From Ctenosaura bakeri (lineage: Eukaryota; Chordata; Lepidosauria; Squamata; Iguanidae): 64,000 bases of DNA. The position numbers were made by a program, and so were the translations under genes. Location of the stretch: assembly GCA_948474755.1 (NCBI GenBank), contig CAOLHI010000249.1:620001-684000 (forward strand). Reading direction: 5' to 3'. The notes beneath the pieces were generated by a model. That model was not told the DNA's origin. It worked only from the letters and a program-made list of their open reading frames with translations, and ran no database searches. Shown piece by piece: positions 57,519-64,000 of the stretch; position 1 is the first letter of the stretch; each line of letters opens with the position of its first letter.

Positions 57519-58207
57519 TTAGTTAAGGATATGGTTGTTGTTGCTGTTGATGATGATGATGACTAGGTGAAGAAAATGGTCACCATTGGTTCCCTTACTC
57601 CAGTCAAGTCCCAGACCTGCTTTTCTTTCAAAGAGAAATTGTAAGAATTCTATTCTTTGCCATTACCAAAATTTCAGTGGGGACAAAAGGATATGCAGCC
57701 TGAAACCAGCTGTTTTTGCTTATTCGAGTCACATTTCTGTCTAACTGCATACAGTTATATGTTGCAATTTTAGGCTGTGTTTTGTCTCATGTCTCTATAT
57801 TTACTGTGTTTAACTAGAAAGTAAACTTTCCCAAATAACACATTTGTCTCTTTGATTGAAACAACTGATTTTTCAAATGAGGCTGATATTAATACTTAAG
57901 ATGTGTGGTGACTGTAAGTCATTTTAGAGGAATTGCCAGTTTGATCTTATGGATGATTATATCAGAAATGATTAGCAGAAAGGCAACTTTAATGAGAGAA
58001 TATTGCATGCGCCTGAGAGAAATGAGCAGTTTTCTCTATAGTTTTGGCATTTCATGGGATAGCCTCGAATGTGATGCGCAGCTGGGTTCCATCTTAGATC
58101 TAAAGGTCATTCCAGCTTCCTTAGTCTTCCTGCTGTTACATTTTAAATTTCATGAATACAAGCAATTCTTTTAAATATCAAGAGAAATGATTGAACATCA
58201 GGTAAAC
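57519..58207. other. No recognised gene
   Basis: GAT-rich tract at 57547-57563. The 89-codon frame at 57905 has no domain. Confidence 0.5.
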
Positions 58208-58335
58208 TGGTGCAATTGAACCAATCATAGTCAACTACCTGAGGAAATACAAATGTTATCATCAAGTAGGGGCTGTCTAGGCTAGAGAGATACATGAACA
58301 TAATACACGTACACTGTAACTGTAGCATGATGTAT
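58208..58335 (+). repeat. Local direct repeat, unit 2
   Basis: Second copy of the segment at 56757, with a 13-14 bp insertion after 'gaggaaatacaa'. Confidence 0.7.
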
Positions 58336-59724
58336 GCCTGCATTGGGATGATCATAACACCAGAAGACGTCTTTATGTTTCAAAGCAGAGTTTGTCAACT
58401 AGCAGTTTGGGACCTCTGTGGATATTTATTTTCAAACATCTAAAATCTAATGGATTCTGGGCTGATGTTTTCCAGTAGTTATTTTGGCTTCTTATGAAGA
58501 GATTGATTTACCCATTTTCCTTAGCAGATCCCCCCACTCCACCAAAACAAACAAACAAAAAAGAAAAAAAGAAAAAAAGCTTAATATAGTACAGCATATT
58601 ATTCCAGATGAGTGCTAGCATCTGAAATAGTTCTGGATACTGTAATAGCAGTCCAGGAGATGGGTGCTAATTAATTTAAATTTTCAGATTTTCTTATGAA
58701 TTTAGAATTGAGATGAAAATTTCTCTTTTGATCAAAATGAAACAACTCAATTTTTAACCAGTACCAATCACATGGAATATATCCAATTGGTTTTGAAACA
58801 GGTAGAATATTATGTGGCCCACTCCAAAGGCAATTCAAACTGCTGACATTGAAATATAGACCCTTTATATTCTAGGATGCAGGCATGGGCTAAATACATA
58901 TGAACTTCCCTGACTGATGAAACAATCACCCGTGAGCCTTCTCCGGGGCCTCAGAGATGAGCTGGGGCACTATGCTGAGGGAGAGCCTGAATGCTCCACC
59001 TTTCAAGGAGAAATTTGCCCAGGTGCACTTATAAACCTGATATCTCAGTACTATGGAGAAAATAGTTATTGGAGCTGGAAGTCTTTTTCCTTCAGAAGAG
59101 GAACCTGTCTAGAGATTTGAAAGGCATCTTGCTTCAAAAAACCCCCATACATTTGTAAGGCTTGTAAAATAAAATATGCACAAAACCGCATGCACAAACA
59201 TGCATGATAAGGAGACATGCAAAGCTATAGTCCAACTTGTAGTCTCAACCAAAGACAACCCATTGAACCAATGAGATTTACTTAAGTATTCCCTTACCAT
59301 ACTGCAATTACTTCAGCAGATCTATTTTAGCTGGGATTACCATTAAAGTCAAGGCCAAATATTTCCAAATTTCCATACAGGAATGAAAAGCAATGTCTTA
59401 CAATCTAATGCCAAAAGAAGGATGGGATAAAATTTCAGGTGGAAATCAGAAAATTGCAACACCAGAACACTGAAGTGGGAAGATGAAAGGAATCCCTGCC
59501 ACTCATCTCTCCATCTGTACCATCCACTGCTTTCACTGCTGCCACAATGCCAAGTAACAGGAATGTGTGTTTTAAGAGAGTAAAGGACCATCTTGCCTTA
59601 GAAAATAAACCAGTTTGCTTTGATTCTGTTCTTCCCCCACCTCCAAAAAATTACTTGGCCCTTGTTAATGAGAACAAAGGAAAATTTTGCATGTCCAATC
59701 AATACTGAAAAACCATTAAATGTG
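58336..59724. other. No recognised gene
   Basis: (AAAC)n-like run at 58540-58580. The 67-codon frame at 58917 begins after a MITE-like AT stretch and shows no domain or splice context that I can defend. Confidence 0.45.
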
Positions 59725-59968
59725 AGGTGGTCATTGTTGTTCTGTGCTTTCAAGGCAACTCCGACTAATGGCAACTCCATCTTGGGGGTTTTTCGGCAAG
59801 ATTTAGTCAGAAGAGGTTTGCCACCATCTTCCTCTTAGGCTGGAAGATTGTGAGTTCCCAAGGTTATCGGTATATTTTTATGGCCAAATGAGGATTCAAA
59901 TCCTTGTCTTGCAGAATCCTAGCCCAGCATTGAAAGCAATACACCGCATTGGTTCTCTTATGGATGAG
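59725..59968 (+). repeat. Squamate L2/MIR-like SINE, copy 7
   Basis: 'ctgtgctttcaaggcaactc', 'cgactaatggcaactcc', 'ggcaagatttagtcagaaga', 'ggtttgccaccatcttcctc', 'gaggattcaaatccttgtc' and 'cattggttctc'. Confidence 0.8.
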
Positions 59969-60684
59969 AAAGGGAAAGTATGATTTGTTTAAAAATGCTG
60001 GGGGTAGAAATGGGTGTGGAAGAGGTAAGCAGCAATGTCAGAAAAATGGAGAAGTCTCTAGAAACTTCTTGACCACCCAGCCTCTCTGCCTAGTCATTTA
60101 CACTTTTGAGTATTTCCAGTTTTAATAAATGTTTTGAACCCAGTGATACTTCATAGCTTCTTTCATTTGGGATGGTTTTAGATGGCTGAGGTACCCACCA
60201 CAACACATTGACATCCACAAAGGATAAGAAGAGGATTTACATTTTCAGGTTCTGAAAATAAGTGCTTGAAAACTAGACTCCATTTTCTGCTTCAATATGT
60301 TCAGGCTCATAAACATAAAGCCCTTCTGGTGTAAATGAATGTGCCATCATTATGACACTGCTGTTCTGATTACTCATTACACAATAGTGTTTCAAGGATG
60401 AGAGCTCTCTTGGCAGACAGGCCTTCATCATAGTCATTAGAATACCTCTTTCTCCTTGACACAGAGCACTGCATCTTGCCCACATCTTGCCCCTGTGTCA
60501 TACATTGTACGCACCAGTAGGTTTCCTGAATGAGGGATTGGTTCTTAATGACATTACCCACCTTATCCCAATGCAATTATGTGATAATGTTTAGCTTGTT
60601 GAAAATTCTCTTCCAGTCTTGCAGATTAAGCCCATTAGTCCCCACAAGAGTAAATAAGTGTGAAAGATAGGGCATAGAGACTGC

Positions 60685-60725
<41 letters not shown>

Positions 60726-60939
60726 GGGAGTAGGCCTTGCCATTGCCAAAACAAATAGGGTCAATGTGATAATAGGATTTCAAAAAGGAGAATTATATTT
60801 TTGCTGGAAGTTTGGAGTATATCTTGCAGAAGTTCAGTGAATCCTCCTTTTTTTTATTGGTTAGGTGTGCAAGACCCCTGGGAAAGTGGAAAAATATGAA
60901 TAAAAATAAAAATCACAAACACTATTTCTTTTTAACCTG
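59969..60939. other. No recognised gene; TA microsatellite
   Basis: (TA)n at 60688-60717, about 14 units. Otherwise chance frames. Confidence 0.6.
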
Positions 60940-61130
60940 AGAATACATCTTTAGGAATATCTACATCCTCCAATATGATTCTGTGCTCAACTTCTCACAG
61001 AAGTGGGGTATATAGAGTCATGCTGGAGGACCTAGCAATTCCTAGAGAAATTTTCTTTCTAGGAATCTCTAACTCCTCCGGCATGATTCTATGGTCCAGT
61101 TCTGTAATCTAGAAATTCCTAGAGACAGTA
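60940..61130. repeat. Cluster of alternating inverted repeats
   Basis: A unit of about 45 bp, 'ctaggaatctctaactcc' plus 'tccggcatgattctatgg', occurs at 60948 (plus), 61017-61050 (complement) and 61061-61095 (plus), followed by another 'attcctagaga' complement. The centre 'cctagagaaattttctttctagg' is palindromic. Probably a decayed MITE in head-to-head copies. Confidence 0.65.
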
Positions 61131-61399
61131 TATTTTTTTCCCCCATGGAAGGGAAAATAGAGTAAGAATTTATTAAAATAAAATAAAATATTCTACAGAT
61201 AATCAAATCCATAAATGTTGACTCCATGAAAATGGAGGGCCTGTTGTATTTGTATCTGTGAGAACATATACACACCATCTTTACTCCCATGAGTTTTACG
61301 TACTATACGTAGCTCTTTTCCTATCATTTTTAATATCACAACAGCCCTGGAGGTGGTCATCCAGTGAGTTTCATGGCCCTGTGGTAGGGAGGACAAGAG

Positions 61400-61700
61400 T
61401 ATTTGAAAATGTTTGAACAATGTTTGAAAAGTGGGTTTGTTGAATGTCAGAAAAGCCTGATGAGGATGATCCTGGATGGATCTTTGCAATTCAGGGCTTA
61501 TTCTGGGGAAAAAATAGCAGAAAATAGCAGTATTTTAGCAGTATTTTCTGCATAGAAAATGACATTTCTGTACAGAAAAACCTTTTTTTTCTGCACACAG
61601 ATATTGTTTCCACAGAAAATTCCATTTTCTGAACAAAACTGCATTTATTTTTTCACAAAGAATATGTCCCAAACTACAAATGGTGTTTGAAAAGTCGAGG
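61400..61700. repeat. Dispersed repeat A, copy 4
   Basis: Opening 'ttgcaattcagggcttattc' then 'cagtattttctgcatagaaa' and 'ttctgtacagaaaaacc', closing 'ccaaactacaaatggtgttt'. Confidence 0.7.
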
Positions 61701-62339
61701 GTTTTTTTTTAATTATTATTATTTTCTAACAGTGAGCTGTACGAACTGTAGAATTATCTGTTATTGACAACAAGAACAAAATTAAAAAGATTTACAGCAC
61801 TGCTGTATGCTCTTTCAACTGAGATCACCCAAGTCTCTGTCCAACAATCCACTCATTACTGGTTCTCTAATTAGCTATTTAGGAGATTGTAGTATCTAGT
61901 AGCTTTCATACTGTTTGCGTGGTTATCCCAGGTTATCATTCCAGACGATAAAGGAGGATTCTGAGATGTTGGATCCATTTTGGAAATAGGATTCAGCACT
62001 TTGATTTTAGTTTTAAAAACCTGAACTTTAAAATTGAGATCAAAAGCAAGAATGGATTCACAGCCCCAGAATCATGGAAGCCATAGCTCACCACAGTTAG
62101 AAGATACCTTGATTTCTGCATGTTTCTCTGGGAATGAATGATAACATAGTGGTAGACTGTGTGCCTTGTATACATAATTTTCCAGATCCAGTCCTAGGAT
62201 CTCCATTGAAAAGAGTCAGATAAACAGATGATGTAAAATACTTCTACCTAAGAATTTGCAGATCAGCTGCCAGTTAGCCTAAACACTAGTCTAGATGAAT
62301 AACAGTCTGACCTGGTGTACAACGGTTCCCTAAGTTCCC
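61701..62339. other. No recognised feature
   Basis: Chance frames only between the two copies of repeat A. Confidence 0.5.
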
Positions 62340-62720
62340 TGAAAAATAAGGATGGGAAGAATGTTCGAACATATTCAAACAAGTTTAAAAAGTAAGAAAT
62401 TTGATGAAGAAAATTCTGAACTAACCAGGACCTTTGCAATTCAGAACTTATTCTGTGCAAATTTCACATTTTTTGTGTGCAGAAAACTGCATTGTATTCT
62501 CTAAAGAAAATGCTGTTTTCTTTACAAAAATAATACTTTCCCCCCACAGAATAATTCCCAACTACAGCATTTTCTTTATAGAAATATTATTTTCTGGGGG
62601 GGAAAACCATGTGCAAAAATGCAGAATAGATCCTGAACAGCTGATAGTCTTCAAAAACTGTGCAGTTTTCAAAGAATTTCTCAAAGCAGGAGGAAAATGT
62701 CTTAAATTACTCATTGCTTT
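62340..62720. repeat. Dispersed repeat A, copy 5
   Basis: Opening 'gaatgttcgaacatattc' and 'tttgcaattcagaacttatt', then 'tgtgtgcagaaaactgc' and 'aaaatgctgttttc', closing 'tagtcttcaaaaactgtgc'. Its opening also occurs in copy 4, so the family's 5' end lies near here. A 108-codon frame is a by-product. Confidence 0.75.
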
Positions 62721-62870
62721 CTCCAAGAATGAAATTCCAAACGAATTATATCCCTATTGAACAACACCTTGCATCAGGCATACTGTTTCACACAGTTCTC
62801 TCCCTTCAGGTGACTGTCTAATAATAGGGCTAATCTTGAAGGCATAACACTGATCACCTTGTTGAAACTA
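62721..62870. other. Spacer, no recognised feature
   Basis: 150 bp between repeat A and the MITE. Confidence 0.5.
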
Positions 62871-63101
62871 GGATCTCTTTTACACTTCATGATTATAGTG
62901 CTATGGTTCTACTTTATGTGCTCTGGTTCCATCCTGTGGAATTCTGAGATTGGCTGAGGGAGGGGAGGAGAGTATTCAGGATTCTCAGCCAGAGCACTCT
63001 AGTGCCTCTGACCAAACTACAAACCCCAGGATTGCATGCAATGCAACCATGGAAGTTAACGTCAAGTCATAGTGCTGTAACTGTGTCATGTAACAGGCCC
63101 C
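62871..63101. mobile_element. Harbinger-type MITE (family H), complete
   Basis: 231 bp; tips 'ggatctcttttacacttca' and complement 'ggggcctgttacatgaca'; inner 'attctcagccagagcactc'. Target duplication CTA at 62868-62870 and 63102-63104. Confidence 0.8.
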
Positions 63102-63894
63102 CTAGCAAACCAATTCAGTTAGCTTAGTGATTGATTGCTCTACTTCAAGTAGTTGGTTCACTTTTCAGCCTGCTGTGCTTTTATATTCATGTTAAGAATT
63201 GAACAGATGAATTGGTTTAAAGGCTCAGAAGGCAGAAACCTGGCTTAAGTGAAGGAGATCTGCACTTAATTGGTGCAAGGACAGCCCACGTTCTCCTGCT
63301 TGTATGAAAAAGGAAGCAAAGTGCTGCCTCCACATTGTTCTACCTCCATGGCACTGCTTCTTCCTGCTAGAGGAAGAAGATGAGGAGGACATGGCAGGGT
63401 GTTCCCCAACCCAAGAAGGAAGTGCAGCAGCTGGGATATAATAGAAAAACTGTGGGCAATTAAAGACGGGAGTCATCCCCTACTCTCTTTTGGGGTCCAT
63501 ACAGCTGTGTCTGATATGTCAAGAAATGATGTCACATCACTTTTGGTTTTGTTTTCAGCCACTTTTTTTGAGGAGAAGGAGGAGGTAAGAGATGTGAATG
63601 GTTTGGGCATTTGTGGTGGCAAAAATACTGCATTTTGTAGCAGAACACCCTAGGCAAATCAACTAGGGAAATAAGCCCTGATTCTTTTTGTCTGTACATG
63701 GTAAAAAAGATGAGAGAACTATTGTTCTTGCTGTATGAGTCCCCCCCATTTCATTCATTTGGGGTTTTTTTTGGGGGGAGGGGGGATGGGTGGCTCATTG
63801 CATAGATTTTTTTTTTTTTGCATTTTTCAGACTGAGGCTAATGTGTTTTTCTCTGTACAAAAATTACTCCAAAACACATTGGGACATTTGGATT
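63102..63894. other. No recognised gene; homopolymer runs
   Basis: Poly-G/T runs at 63760-63820. The 83- and 84-codon frames at 63.2-63.65 kb show no domain. Confidence 0.5.
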
Positions 63895-64000
63895 TGTAGT
63901 AGCTCTTTGCCATAAAGTTGGCCTTGACATATGGCTACTCTATGAATTAGAGACCTCCAAGAGCCCCGGTCATCAACTGCCCTGTTCAGATCTTGCAAAC
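63895..64000. repeat. Start of an interspersed repeat, cut by the window end
   Basis: 'ctactctatgaattagagac', 'ctccaagagccccggtcat' and 'gttcagatcttgcaaac' match a long repeat common in squamate genomes (likely a LINE read in antisense). The family is not certain and only about 100 bp is visible. Confidence 0.5.

Noticed and set aside
58917..59120. 67-codon frame as a possible exon
   Set aside because: No recognised domain, no supported splice sites, and no neighbouring exons.

Overview
This window looks like repeat-rich, intergenic DNA from a reptile nuclear genome, most likely a squamate (lizard or snake). The evidence is the mix of old CR1, L2-like and L1-like LINE ends, degraded SINEs of the type common in squamates, several families of short inverted-repeat DNA transposons, a Helitron, solo LTRs, low CpG content and GATA/CA/CT microsatellites. 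I see no bacterial operons, functional tRNA or rRNA genes, CRISPR arrays, or convincing host protein-coding exons. Almost every open frame is a chance frame or comes from a repeat. The species assignment is inference from repeat types.

Layout. 0-6 kb: a 'TTTTCTGTGCAGAAAA' repeat, a Harbinger-type MITE, a hairpin MITE and decayed SINE pieces. 6.3-7.8 kb: a large foldback, then a tandem duplication of about 146 bp in which one copy was split by an 898 bp solo LTR. 10-14.7 kb: a MITE, an L1 3' end, a Tigger-like element with an internal 118 bp tandem repeat, and an L2 3' end. 16-25.5 kb: MITEs, a second L1 end in the opposite orientation, an unclassified 270 bp repeat, a non-LTR reverse transcriptase relic and a second LTR family. 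27-33.6 kb: a partial LTR, a Tigger-like MITE, a decayed minisatellite of about 48 bp, a Harbinger-type MITE, a SINE abutting a Helitron, and another solo LTR. 34-41 kb: SINE and L2 pieces, a CR1 3' end with an uninterrupted 185-codon frame, a locally GC-rich block with an 88-codon frame, and one LTR inserted in another. 41-48 kb: L2 ends and three Harbinger-type elements, one very CpG-rich and sitting in an L2 tail. 48-64 kb: SINEs, an internally deleted L2-like LINE, a solo LTR with a perfect 4 bp target duplication, more MITEs and two further copies of the first repeat.

The unannotated stretches are AT-rich single-copy-looking DNA. Three of them (about 5.8-6.06, 8.5-9.05 and 45.96-46.27 kb) could hold conserved non-coding elements, but that cannot be tested from one sequence. 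The most informative features are nested or split insertions, because they give the pre-insertion site directly and so fix element ends and relative ages. I found no clearly new biological system. The best candidates for undescribed items are several repeat families that recur inside the window and that I cannot name.
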